Of a stretch of DNA of 14,527 nt, positions 1 through 7,192 are shown in pieces (position 1 is the stretch's first letter; each line of letters opens with the position of its first letter). This DNA is from an uncultured Eubacteriales bacterium (GTDB lineage Bacteria > Bacillota > Clostridia > Oscillospirales > CAG-272), in assembly GCA_900546315.1 (NCBI GenBank), contig URCP01000074.1:1-14527 (forward strand), in the 5' to 3' direction. The position numbers and the translations under genes are program-made. The notes below the pieces were generated by a model that had not been told where the DNA came from, made no database searches, and saw only the letters and a list, made by a program, of their open reading frames with translations.

Positions 1-153
1 TTTATATTTTATTAAATTTAAAAAATTAAAATAATCAATTTCTATATTCTGTCTTTCTCTTAATACACCCGGGCTTCCGGGGGCGCCCTCCCACAAACAA
101 ATACCAAAATCTCCCCCCCCCCCCCCCCCCCCCGCAAGCAAACAATTACCTCT
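1..153 (+). promoter_or_regulatory. Non-coding leader of the asnB operon
   Basis: No gene is visible here. Bases 1-60 are extremely AT-rich, unlike everything downstream, and contain TATATT at 43-48, which could be a -10 box, but no convincing -35 sits 17 nt upstream. A small GC hairpin follows (CCCGG 68-72, loop GCTT, CCGGG 77-81) and then the palindrome GGGCGCCC at 81-88. Neither is followed by a T run on either strand, so they are not terminators. A 21-C tract occupies 113-133. The 20 bases before the asnB ATG contain no Shine-Dalgarno sequence, which is unusual beside the other genes of this window. A promoter must lie here or upstream of the window if the operon is expressed, but I cannot place it. 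Confidence 0.4.
113..133 (+). repeat. 21-bp poly-C homopolymer
   Basis: An uninterrupted run of 21 C lies 20 bases upstream of the asnB ATG, where a ribosome-binding site would normally be. Long G/C homopolymers are classic slippage tracts. In promoters or 5' leaders of host-associated bacteria they can switch expression. A run this long near a window edge may equally be an assembly or sequencing artefact. Confidence 0.9.
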
Positions 154-2001
154 ATGTGCGGTCTTGTAGGATACACAGGAAAACAGGCGAGACACCGCGA
201 GATACTTCAGAAGATGATGGAGCGGATAATACACCGCGGACCTGATTCATCCGGAGAGTTCATCGGCGACGATGTCGCGTTTGGTTTCAGGCGGCTTAGT
301 ATCATTGACCTTGAGGGCGGGTCTCAGCCGATATATAATGAGGACGGGAGTGTTGTTACTGTCTTCAATGGTGAGATATATAATTTTCAGACTCTTCGGG
401 CGGAGCTTGAGGAGAAGGGGCACGTGTTCACGACGAATACGGATACTGAGGTGCTTGTCCATGGATGGGAGGAGTACGGCGAGGGTCTCGCGGAGAGGCT
501 TCGCGGGATGTTCGCGTTTCTGATTTATGATAAGAACAGGAATGTGATTTATGGCGCGCGGGATTATTTCGGGATAAAGCCGCTTTATTATTACCGGACT
601 GACGAAGGAAATTACCTTTTCGGGTCGGAGATTAAGTCGTTTCTTGAGCATCCGGAGTTCCGCAAGAGGCTTAATAAGAGGGCGCTGAGACCATATCTTA
701 CGTTCCAGTATTCGTCGCTTGACGAGACGTTTTTTGAGGGAGTTTATAAGCTCCCGCCGGCGCACTATTTCACGCTTGCGCTCGGGGACGGCGCGAATGA
801 GATGAAGACTGTGCGGTTCTGGGACGAGGATTTTTCCGAGGTTCCGGGGAACTTCGATAAGTATGTCGAGGAGATTGACCGGACGGTGCATGAGTCGGTC
901 GAGGCGCACAGGATAAGCGACGTCAAGGTCGGGGCGTTCCTGTCCGGCGGCGTCGATTCGTCGTATATCACGGCGTGCCTGATGCCGGATAAGACGTTTT
1001 CGGTCGGGTTCGATTATAATAAGTTCAACGAGACGGATTACGCCAAGGAGCTGTCCGACCGGCTCGGGATCGAGAATTACCGGAAGCTCATCACGGCGGA
1101 TGAGTGCTTTGACGCTTTCCCGGATATTCAGTACCATATGGACGAGCCGCAGTCGAATCCGTCGAGCGTTCCGCTGTATTTCCTCGCGAAGCTCGCGCGC
1201 GAGCACGTGACCGTCGTTCTGTCGGGTGAGGGCGCGGACGAGATTTACGCCGGGTATGAGTGGTACGACGAGACGCCGCTGATGCGGAAGTACAAGAAGA
1301 TTCCGCAGTTCCTGCGCGTCGCGGCGGCGGATGCCGCGAAGAGGCTGCCTTATTTCAAGGGGCATGATTTCATTATAAAATCGAGCGGAAGACCGGAGGA
1401 TTATTTCATCGGTCAGGCGCTTGTCTGGCACGATAAGGAGGCGCTTCGCGTCCTGAAGCCGGATTACCGCGTCGGTCCTTCGGCGCTCGAAGTGACGGCT
1501 CCGATATACGCCAGAGTCAAGGGAAAGCCGGAGCTTGACAAGAAGCAGTACCTCGATATGAATCTCTGGCTCCCCGGAGATATACTTCTCAAGGCGGACA
1601 AGATGTCCATGGCGAGCTCGCTTGAGCTGCGCGTCCCGTTCCTCGACCGGGTGGTCATGGAGCAGGCGGAGAAGATACCGCACGAGTACAAGATCAACGG
1701 AAAGAACACGAAATACATCTTCCGCAAGGCGGCGAACAAGACTCTCCCCGACGAGTGGGCGGACCGCAAGAAGATGGGCTTCCCGGTTCCGATAAGATAC
1801 TGGCTCCGTGAAAAGAAGTACTACGACATCGTGAAGGGTTACTTCACGAGCGATTACGCCGCGGAGTTCTTCGACACGGAAGAGCTCATTAAGGTGCTCG
1901 ACGAGCATTACGCGGGAAAGGCGAACAACGGACGCCGCGTCTGGACGGTTTTCACTTTCCTTGTCTGGTACAAGCGCTTCTTCATCGACGAGACCGTCTG
2001 A
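154..2001 (+). CDS. asnB: Asparagine synthetase, glutamine-hydrolysing (AsnB family)
   Basis: This enzyme uses ATP and ammonia released from glutamine to convert a carboxylate (classically that of aspartate) to an amide in the cytoplasm. The N-terminus MCGLVG places Cys2 as the class II glutaminase nucleophile and fixes the start despite the lack of a Shine-Dalgarno sequence. The glutaminase domain covers roughly residues 1-200, including IIHRGPDSSG and FNGEIYN. The synthetase domain follows, with the pyrophosphate-binding SGGVDSS loop at residues 264-270 and a LSGEGADEIYAGY motif typical of the family. At 615 residues it is full length. Members of this family also amidate peptidoglycan precursors: AsnB1 of Lactobacillus plantarum and AsnB of B. 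subtilis on meso-diaminopimelate, and AsnH of Lactococcus on the D-Asp cross-bridge. With a D-aspartate-ligase-like gene, a racemase and murE directly downstream, a cell-wall role is a real alternative to free asparagine synthesis; that is inference. Codon choice shifts from T-ending to C-ending along the gene. Confidence 0.95.
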   Translation: MCGLVGYTGKQARHREILQKMMERIIHRGPDSSGEFIGDDVAFGFRRLSIIDLEGGSQPIYNEDGSVVTVFNGEIYNFQTLRAELEEKGHVFTTNTDTEVLVHGWEEYGEGLAERLRGMFAFLIYDKNRNVIYGARDYFGIKPLYYYRTDEGNYLFGSEIKSFLEHPEFRKRLNKRALRPYLTFQYSSLDETFFEGVYKLPPAHYFTLALGDGANEMKTVRFWDEDFSEVPGNFDKYVEEIDRTVHESVEAHRISDVKVGAFLSGGVDSSYITACLMPDKTFSVGFDYNKFNETDYAKELSDRLGIENYRKLITADECFDAFPDIQYHMDEPQSNPSSVPLYFLAKLAREHVTVVLSGEGADEIYAGYEWYDETPLMRKYKKIPQFLRVAAADAAKRLPYFKGHDFIIKSSGRPEDYFIGQALVWHDKEALRVLKPDYRVGPSALEVTAPIYARVKGKPELDKKQYLDMNLWLPGDILLKADKMSMASSLELRVPFLDRVVMEQAEKIPHEYKINGKNTKYIFRKAANKTLPDEWADRKKMGFPVPIRYWLREKKYYDIVKGYFTSDYAAEFFDTEELIKVLDEHYAGKANNGRRVWTVFTFLVWYKRFFIDETV

Positions 2002-2014
2002 AATCAACATAACT

Positions 2015-2048
2015 AAGGAGAGCCGTTTTTGCGGCTTTGTGGAAATAT
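2015..2048 (+). promoter_or_regulatory. Shine-Dalgarno plus hairpin before the ATP-grasp gene
   Basis: AAGGAG at 2015-2020 is followed immediately by a small hairpin, AGCCG (2021-2025) pairing with CGGCT (2032-2036) across a T-rich loop. The first ATG is at 2049, 28 nt from the Shine-Dalgarno, which is too far unless the hairpin folds. When folded, the effective gap shrinks to about 12 nt. A TTG at 2037, directly against the hairpin, is the only other start candidate. Confidence 0.4.
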
Positions 2049-3284
2049 ATGGAGAACAAGAACATAATACCCGTGCTGATCGGCGCGGATATGAACTGCT
2101 ACAACGTCGCGAGGGCGTTCCACGAGCAGTACGGCGTGAAGTCGTACGCGTTCGGACGGTACGCCATCGGCGCGTCGAACTATACGAGGATAATAAAGTT
2201 CACGGTCGTCGAAAAGCTCGACGATCCTGAGGTCATGGTGAAGACCCTGACCGACTTCGCGGAGAAGCACGAGGGCGCGACGCTGATCGCTTTCGGATGC
2301 ACGGACGATTACGCGTCGATGCTCATCCATTACGGCGACAGGCTGAGACCGAGATATATCGTTCCGTACATCGGACCGGAGCTCTTCGAGCGGCTCGCGT
2401 ACAAGGCAAGCTTCTATGATGACTGCGACAGGCACGGGATACTTTACCCGAAGACGAAGATTGTCACGCCGGAAAGCGATCTTGAGACGATTCTCGACGA
2501 GGATTCGCTCGGCTTTGAGTACCCGATAATCATAAAACCGTCCGCGAGCGCCGTATACTGGCACTATCCCTTCGACGGAATGAAGAAGGTTTACACGGCG
2601 GCGTCAAAGGGCGAGGCGGAGATAATTATCCGCCGCATATACGGCTCCGGATACCCGGAGAAGATCATTTTGCAGGATATGATCCCCGGCGACGACTCGA
2701 AGATGCGCGTCCTGACCGCCTATTCGGACAGAAGCGGCAAGGTCCGCATGATGTGCCTCGGTCACGTCCTCCTCGAGGAGCACACTCCGAAGGGGCTCGG
2801 AAACCACTGCGCGATCATCACCGAACAGAACCGGGAGCTCATGGAGAAGTTCAAAAACTACCTTGAAGAGATGGGGTTCGTCGGTTATTCGAACTTTGAT
2901 ATCAAGTACGATGAGAGGGATAAGACTTTCCGCGCGTTCGAGATAAATCTGAGGCTCGGACGGTCAAACTATTACGTGACCTCCGCCGGGTGCAACGTCG
3001 CGAAGTATATAGTCGAGGACTATGTCGGGAACAAGAAGTTCGACGGCACGTATTTCTGCGACAACGAGATTTTCTGGCACAGCGTCCCGAAGGGCGTCGT
3101 ATACGAGTATTGCCGCGACAAGAACGAGGTCGCGCGCGCGAAAGCTCTCGCCAAGGCGGGAAAGGCGCACGCGTCGCTCTGGTACGGCTACGATCTCTTC
3201 ATGAATCCGAAGCGTCTGTTCTTCCTCATCATGCACGGGCGCAACCACTACGGAAAGTTCAGGAAGTATTATGGCAAAGAGTAA
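2049..3284 (+). CDS. ATP-grasp carboxylate-amine ligase, D-aspartate ligase-like
   Basis: This is an ATP-grasp enzyme of 411 residues from ATG 2049 (415 from TTG 2037). Such enzymes activate a carboxylate as an acyl-phosphate and join it to an amine. Visible features are YPIIIKPSAS with the ATP-binding Lys163, the segment QDMIPGDDSKMRVLT, the MCLGHVLLEEHTP stretch, and the metal- and ATP-binding FEINLRLGRSN (residues 297-307). These match, from memory, the family containing the Enterococcus faecium D-aspartate ligase Aslfm. Aslfm adds D-Asp to the side-chain amine of L-Lys in UDP-MurNAc-pentapeptide. The downstream gene is a racemase, the same pairing as in E. faecium, and overlaps by 14 nt, so the two are probably translated together. 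The exact substrate is not provable from sequence; addition of D-Glu or action on a free amino acid are alternatives. There is no signal peptide or membrane segment, so it is cytosolic. Confidence 0.85.
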   Translation: MENKNIIPVLIGADMNCYNVARAFHEQYGVKSYAFGRYAIGASNYTRIIKFTVVEKLDDPEVMVKTLTDFAEKHEGATLIAFGCTDDYASMLIHYGDRLRPRYIVPYIGPELFERLAYKASFYDDCDRHGILYPKTKIVTPESDLETILDEDSLGFEYPIIIKPSASAVYWHYPFDGMKKVYTAASKGEAEIIIRRIYGSGYPEKIILQDMIPGDDSKMRVLTAYSDRSGKVRMMCLGHVLLEEHTPKGLGNHCAIITEQNRELMEKFKNYLEEMGFVGYSNFDIKYDERDKTFRAFEINLRLGRSNYYVTSAGCNVAKYIVEDYVGNKKFDGTYFCDNEIFWHSVPKGVVYEYCRDKNEVARAKALAKAGKAHASLWYGYDLFMNPKRLFFLIMHGRNHYGKFRKYYGKE

Positions 3285-3987
3285 ACTTCTCGGCATTCTC
3301 GGCGGGCTCGGACCGATGTCTACCGTGTATTTCTACGAGCTCCTGACGGCGCTGACCGACGCGAAATGCGATCAGGAGCACATCGACATGGTGATCTCAA
3401 GCCGCGCGACGACGCCGGACAGGACGGCGTATATCCTCGGTAAGAGCGACGAGAACCCGCTCGACGTGATGATACCGGAGGCAAAGAAGCTCGTCGCCTA
3501 CGGCGCGGAAGTAATCGCCATACCGTGCAACACCGCGCACTATTTCTATGACCGGCTCGCCGCCGAGATCGATATTCCGATACTGAATATCATCGCGGAA
3601 TCGGTGAAGCGCCTCAGTGAAGACGGCGTGAAGCGCTTCGGTCTTCTCGCGACAGAGGGAACCGTGAAGAGCGGCACGTATCAGAAGTACTGCGACGCGC
3701 ACAGAATCGAGTGCGTCGTGCCGGACGACGAGCACCAGAGGATGGTCAGCGAGATTATCTACGGTGAGATCAAGCGGAACCGCCCGGCGGACATGAAGCG
3801 CTTCGGTGAGATAACCGATCATATGCGCTCTCTCGGCTGTGAGCGGCTGATACTCGGGTGCACCGAGCTGTCGCTGATCAAGCGGGACAACAGGCTCGGG
3901 GACTACTATACCGACTCGCTCGAGTGCCTCGCGCTGGCGACCATAAAAGCGTGCGGGAAGCGCACTATACTGCCGTCAGACAACTGA
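3271..3987 (+). CDS. Aspartate/glutamate racemase family protein
   Basis: This is a cofactor-independent amino-acid racemase of 238 residues that interconverts L and D forms using two cysteines as acid and base. Both are present: Cys86 in IPCNTAH and Cys197 in LGCTELS. The N-terminus ILGGLGPMST is the usual opening of the aspartate racemase branch, as opposed to MurI. The start ATG lies 14 nt inside the end of the ATP-grasp gene and is preceded by AGGAAG, so coupled translation is likely. The obvious role is to supply the D-amino acid used by the ligase next door, most likely D-Asp; D-Glu for the peptide stem is the alternative. It ends 32 nt before murE. The family assignment is firm; substrate is inference from context. 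Confidence 0.92.
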   Translation: MAKSKLLGILGGLGPMSTVYFYELLTALTDAKCDQEHIDMVISSRATTPDRTAYILGKSDENPLDVMIPEAKKLVAYGAEVIAIPCNTAHYFYDRLAAEIDIPILNIIAESVKRLSEDGVKRFGLLATEGTVKSGTYQKYCDAHRIECVVPDDEHQRMVSEIIYGEIKRNRPADMKRFGEITDHMRSLGCERLILGCTELSLIKRDNRLGDYYTDSLECLALATIKACGKRTILPSDN

Positions 3988-4019
3988 TGACATTTTATTA
4001 ATTTTAAGGATCTGTTTAT

Positions 4020-5558
4020 ATGTATTTGAAAGATCTGCTCGCTGACATCGACTTCACCGCGACCGACGACGCGAAGGTCTCTTCGCTTGAGATATCGGAT
4101 ATCACATATGACTCGAGGCTCGCGACCGCGGATAAGCTGTTCGTCTGCCTTATCGGCGCCGTCTCGGACGGGCACAATTACGCGTCCGGGGCGTATTCCT
4201 GCGGGTGCAGGGCGTTCATGGTGCAGAGAAGGCTCGAGCTGCCGTCCGACGCCGTTCAGGTGATTGTGGCGGACACACGCGCGGCTCTGGCGCTCGCTTC
4301 GGCGGCTCTGTTCGGGTATCCGGCGAGGTCGCTCGCCATAATCGGCGTCACCGGCACGAAGGGCAAGACGACGACGGCGTCGCTTTTAGCTGATGTTCTG
4401 AATCACGGCGGGATAAACACCGCTTATATCGGCACGACCGGAATAACGATAAACGGCGTCACGACGCCGACAGTCAACACGACGCCGGAGAGCTACGAGC
4501 TTCACAAGGCGTTCAGGAAAATGGTCGACAGCGGCGTCTCCTGCGTCGTCATGGAGGTCTCCTCACAGGGAATATATATGCGCCGGGTCGTGGGGATACA
4601 TTTTCATATCGGCATCTTCACGAACCTCTCGCGCGACCATATCGGCGGCGTCGAGCACCCGACCTTCGAGCACTATATGGCGTGCAAGGCGGAGCTTTTC
4701 CGTCAGTGCCGGTACGGCATATTCAACGCCGACGACCCGCATTTCACCGACATGGTGAAGAATTCCCGCTCGATCAACGCGACATACGGCGTTATCGACG
4801 GACACGAGCGCGAAAAACGGGATTTCTCCGCGCGGGATATCAGGCAGTTCAGGAGCGGGAACGTCCTCGGGGTGCGCTTTGTCTGCCGCTCTGTCACAGG
4901 TGAGACGCAGTACACGCTCTCAATGCCGGGCGAATTCAACGTCTACAACGCCCTCGCCGCCATCGCCGCTGCGAAACGGATGAAGCTCGGGGACCACGCG
5001 ATCGCCGAAGCTCTTGCGAAGGCAAGGGTCCGCGGCAGATTTGAGGTCGTGACGCCCGAGAAGGGCTGCGGGCTCGACGACGTCGTCACGATAATCGACT
5101 ACGCGCACAACGCCGTGTCGATGCGCGCGGCGATCGAGACTCTCAGAAAATACCAGCCGAAGAGAATCGTCGTGCTGTTCGGTTCGGTCGGCGGGCGCAC
5201 TCAGCTGAGGCGCGCTGAGCTCGGTGAGACTGCCGGTCAGCTCGCGGATTTCTGTATAATCACGAGCGACAACCCGAATTTCGAGCCGCCGGAGGATATA
5301 ATCAGCGATATCGAAAAGAGCGTCGCCGCTACCTCCTGTCCGTATGTCACCTTTGTGGACAGACGGGAGGCAGTCAGATACGCGATTGATCACGCGCTCT
5401 CCGGCGACTGCATACTCTTCGCCGGCAAGGGGCATGAGGAATATCAGCTGATCGACGGCGAGTACACACACTACAGCGAGCGCGAGGAGATACTCGCAGC
5501 CGAGGACGAGCGCAGGGCACGGATTCTCGCGGACGCCACGGCAAAGATACAGGGCTGA
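4020..5558 (+). CDS. murE: MurE ligase: UDP-MurNAc-L-Ala-D-Glu third-residue ligase
   Basis: MurE uses ATP in the cytoplasm to add the diamino acid at position 3 of the peptidoglycan stem. The 512-residue protein shows the Mur ligase P-loop TGTKGKTTT (residues 111-119), the EVSSQG motif, FTNLSRDH, the Lys223 expected to be carbamylated (ACKAELF), and the C-terminal domain with GSVGGR and FAGKGHEEYQ. The amino-acid selectivity motif reads DNPN (residues 417-420). Diaminopimelate-adding enzymes have DNPR, where the Arg contacts the substrate. The segment RDHIGGVEHPTFEHY, as I recall, also resembles lysine-adding MurE of streptococci rather than the RDHLDYHG form. Lysine (or ornithine or another residue) is therefore more likely than diaminopimelate. 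AAGGA sits 9 nt before the ATG. Many Clostridia carry a second MurE-like gene, so this could be an accessory copy. Confidence 0.93.
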   Translation: MYLKDLLADIDFTATDDAKVSSLEISDITYDSRLATADKLFVCLIGAVSDGHNYASGAYSCGCRAFMVQRRLELPSDAVQVIVADTRAALALASAALFGYPARSLAIIGVTGTKGKTTTASLLADVLNHGGINTAYIGTTGITINGVTTPTVNTTPESYELHKAFRKMVDSGVSCVVMEVSSQGIYMRRVVGIHFHIGIFTNLSRDHIGGVEHPTFEHYMACKAELFRQCRYGIFNADDPHFTDMVKNSRSINATYGVIDGHEREKRDFSARDIRQFRSGNVLGVRFVCRSVTGETQYTLSMPGEFNVYNALAAIAAAKRMKLGDHAIAEALAKARVRGRFEVVTPEKGCGLDDVVTIIDYAHNAVSMRAAIETLRKYQPKRIVVLFGSVGGRTQLRRAELGETAGQLADFCIITSDNPNFEPPEDIISDIEKSVAATSCPYVTFVDRREAVRYAIDHALSGDCILFAGKGHEEYQLIDGEYTHYSEREEILAAEDERRARILADATAKIQG

Positions 5559-5597
5559 TCCACTGAAATAACTTGATAAAGAAGAGAGAAACGAAAA

Positions 5598-6446
5598 ATG
5601 AAGATCCTTATCTGCGGTCTCGGACTCATCGGAGGTTCGATGGCGAGAGCGCTCAAATTCAGCACCGAAAACGAAGTCGAGGGGTACGACCCCGGAAAGA
5701 CCGCCGCGCAGAAGGCTCTGCTCGTCGGCGCCTGCGACAAGGTTTATTTTGAGGAGCCGTCCTTTGCCGGGTACGACGTGATACTTCTCGCGGCTTATCC
5801 GGACGCGGTCGTCGGGCTTATCGACCGGCACGCGGCGGAGGTCGGGAAGGACACCGTCGTCATCGACCTCTGCGGAACAAAGCGGAAGGTCTGCAAGGCG
5901 GGTTTTGAAGCGGCTCAGAAGTACGGTTTCACCTTTATCGGCGGACACCCGATGGCGGGGACGCAGTTCTCAGGCTTCGAGTCCTCGCGCGAGTCGCTGT
6001 ACAAGGGCGCGACCATGATACTCGTGCCTATGAAGGACATCGACGTCAGGAAGCTCGACGTCGCCGTGAAGCTGTTCAAGTCTGTCGGCTTCGCGAAGGT
6101 CAGAGTCACCGACGCGGAGAACCACGACCGGATCATCGCCTACACGTCGGAGCTCGCGCACGTGCTCTCAAACGCGTACATCAAGAGCCCGACGGCGCGC
6201 GAGCACAAGGGCTATTCCGCGGGCAGCTTCCGCGACCTCACGAGAGTCGCGCACCTGAACCCGCAGATGTGGACCGAGCTCTTCCTCGAGAACCGCGACA
6301 ACCTTATCCCTGAGGTCGAGCGTCTCGCCGCGTCGCTTCTCGAATACGCCGACGCGATGAGGAAGGGCGACGAAAAGCGTCTCTATGACCTCCTCGAAGA
6401 GGGCAGACGTGTGAACGACGAAATAATGAAGAGCGACGCGGAGTGA
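5598..6446 (+). CDS. tyrA: Prephenate dehydrogenase
   Basis: TyrA oxidatively decarboxylates prephenate to 4-hydroxyphenylpyruvate in tyrosine synthesis, using NAD(P). The 282-residue protein starts with a Rossmann fold, GLGLIGGS at residues 7-14. It carries the HPMAGT motif (residues 117-122), an ELAHVLSNA helix containing a His where the family has its substrate-binding His, and SFRDLTRVA, where the Arg binds prephenate. Length matches the monofunctional enzyme with no ACT domain and no chorismate mutase, so feedback control through an ACT domain is absent. It lies 39 nt after murE, with a purine-rich GAAGAGAG as a probable ribosome-binding site, and a terminator follows directly. Its link to the cell-wall genes is unclear: it may simply share the transcript, or act on another substrate. 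Confidence 0.93.
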   Translation: MKILICGLGLIGGSMARALKFSTENEVEGYDPGKTAAQKALLVGACDKVYFEEPSFAGYDVILLAAYPDAVVGLIDRHAAEVGKDTVVIDLCGTKRKVCKAGFEAAQKYGFTFIGGHPMAGTQFSGFESSRESLYKGATMILVPMKDIDVRKLDVAVKLFKSVGFAKVRVTDAENHDRIIAYTSELAHVLSNAYIKSPTAREHKGYSAGSFRDLTRVAHLNPQMWTELFLENRDNLIPEVERLAASLLEYADAMRKGDEKRLYDLLEEGRRVNDEIMKSDAE

Positions 6447-6454
6447 CCGCGCCA

Positions 6455-6489
6455 GGAGACTGCCGCGGGGAAACGACAGTCTCCTTTTT
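6455..6489 (+). terminator. Intrinsic terminator after tyrA
   Basis: GGAGACTG (6455-6462) pairs perfectly with CAGTCTCC (6477-6484) around a 14-nt loop and is followed by five T (6485-6489). It lies 8 nt past the tyrA stop and closes the asnB-to-tyrA unit. Confidence 0.88.
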
Positions 6490-6548
6490 GCCGTTCCGGG
6501 GATATTACAGAAAGCCCGTGCGGAAAGTCAATGCTTTATCACGGATCA

Positions 6549-6574
6549 TGTAACTTTTATTTGAACACGTCGTG
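6549..6574 (+). promoter_or_regulatory. Possible ECF-type promoter of the sigma operon
   Basis: TGTAAC (6549-6554), a 16-nt gap and CGTG (6571-6574) resemble ECF promoters such as those of B. subtilis SigW, SigM and SigX (an AAC -35 and a CGT-like -10 about 16 nt apart). A similar element precedes the surface-protein operon at 8920-8945. If real, it would make the sigma gene autoregulated. Two short matches do not prove it. Confidence 0.35.
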
Positions 6575-6581
6575 GCATATC

Positions 6582-6610
6582 TTGAAAAAACGGCGGGTAC
6601 GGTATATAAT
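6582..6610 (+). promoter_or_regulatory. Strong housekeeping (SigA-type) promoter of the sigma operon
   Basis: TTGAAA (6582-6587), a 17-nt spacer and TATAAT (6605-6610) form a near-consensus promoter. Transcription would begin near 6617. It lies inside the longest possible reading frame of the sigma gene (from GTG 6572), so the protein must start downstream of it. Confidence 0.85.
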
Positions 6611-6625
6611 AAATTAAACTACGTG

Positions 6626-6646
6626 AAAGGGGCGGTAATTCTGATA
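6626..6646 (+). promoter_or_regulatory. Shine-Dalgarno pointing to a non-canonical start codon
   Basis: The purine-rich AAAGGGGCGG (6626-6635) is a strong ribosome-binding site, but no ATG, GTG or TTG in frame follows at a usable distance. In-frame codons after it are ATT (6638), CTG (6641) and ATA (6644). The only canonical candidate, GTG 6623, lies before this site and would leave a leader of about 6 nt from the SigA-type promoter. Confidence 0.6.
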
Positions 6647-7192
6647 ACGGACGAGGAGCTTTACGGAAAATATCTTGACGGCGACGAGAGCGCCGTCGAC
6701 TGGCTCGTTTCGCGTTACGGCAACAAGCTGACTTGTTACATAAACGGATATATCGCAGATTTTCATGAGGCGGAGGACATAATGATCGAGTCCTTCGCGA
6801 GGCTCTTCGCGAAGGAGCGGAAGATCTCCGGGGACGGCGCGTTCCGCGCGTATCTGTACAGGACGGCGAGAAATCTGGCGCTGCGGCAGCTTTCAAAGGG
6901 AAGGATGCCGTTCCTCTGCTTTGACGATATCGTTTTCGAGCCGCACGACGAGGTCTTCGCGGATACGGGGATAATCAGATCCGAGAGGGAAAGACAGCTC
7001 CACGACGCGCTGGGGCGGCTTAAAGAGGAGTACCGCGAGGCGTTATATCTCGTGTATTTTGAGAATATGAGCTACCGAGACGCCGGACGGATCATGAACA
7101 AGAGCGAACAGCAGGTGACGAAGCTCATCCACCGCGGTAAGCGCGGGCTGAAGGCGCTCCTTGAGGAGGATGGATTTATCTATGCGGACTGA
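6644..7192 (+). CDS. ECF-like RNA polymerase sigma factor (sigma-70 family)
   Basis: This protein should direct RNA polymerase to a small set of promoters. From residue 1 at ATA 6644 it is 182 residues. A sigma region 2 (around YINGYIADFHEAEDIMIESF, where the acidic segment contacts core polymerase) is followed by a region 4 helix-turn-helix near the C-terminus (MSYRDAGRIMNKSEQQVTKL). There is no region 1 or 3, as in ECF factors. The start was chosen because the protein begins TDEELY, where such factors usually have MTDEEL (from memory of the family), and because the ribosome-binding site is just upstream. GTG 6623, CTG 6641 and ATT 6638 remain possible. The next gene overlaps it by 11 nt, as is common for a sigma factor and its regulator. 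Downstream a PrsW-type protease suggests control by membrane proteolysis; that is inference. Confidence 0.88.
   Translation: MTDEELYGKYLDGDESAVDWLVSRYGNKLTCYINGYIADFHEAEDIMIESFARLFAKERKISGDGAFRAYLYRTARNLALRQLSKGRMPFLCFDDIVFEPHDEVFADTGIIRSERERQLHDALGRLKEEYREALYLVYFENMSYRDAGRIMNKSEQQVTKLIHRGKRGLKALLEEDGFIYAD

Noticed and set aside
68..88. GC hairpin and palindrome as a terminator of an upstream gene
   Set aside because: There is no T run after it on either strand.
247..2010. 587-codon open frame on the minus strand across asnB
   Set aside because: It is antisense to a well-conserved gene, has Arg/Leu/Val-rich low-complexity content with no recognisable motif, and is explained by the codon bias of asnB.
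4920..5948. 342-codon minus-strand open frame across murE and tyrA
   Set aside because: It spans two real genes and their junction with no family motif; it is a codon-bias shadow.
6572..6643. Start of the sigma factor at GTG 6572
   Set aside because: It would place both hexamers of a near-perfect SigA-type promoter inside the coding region, and the added residues do not resemble a sigma factor N-terminus.
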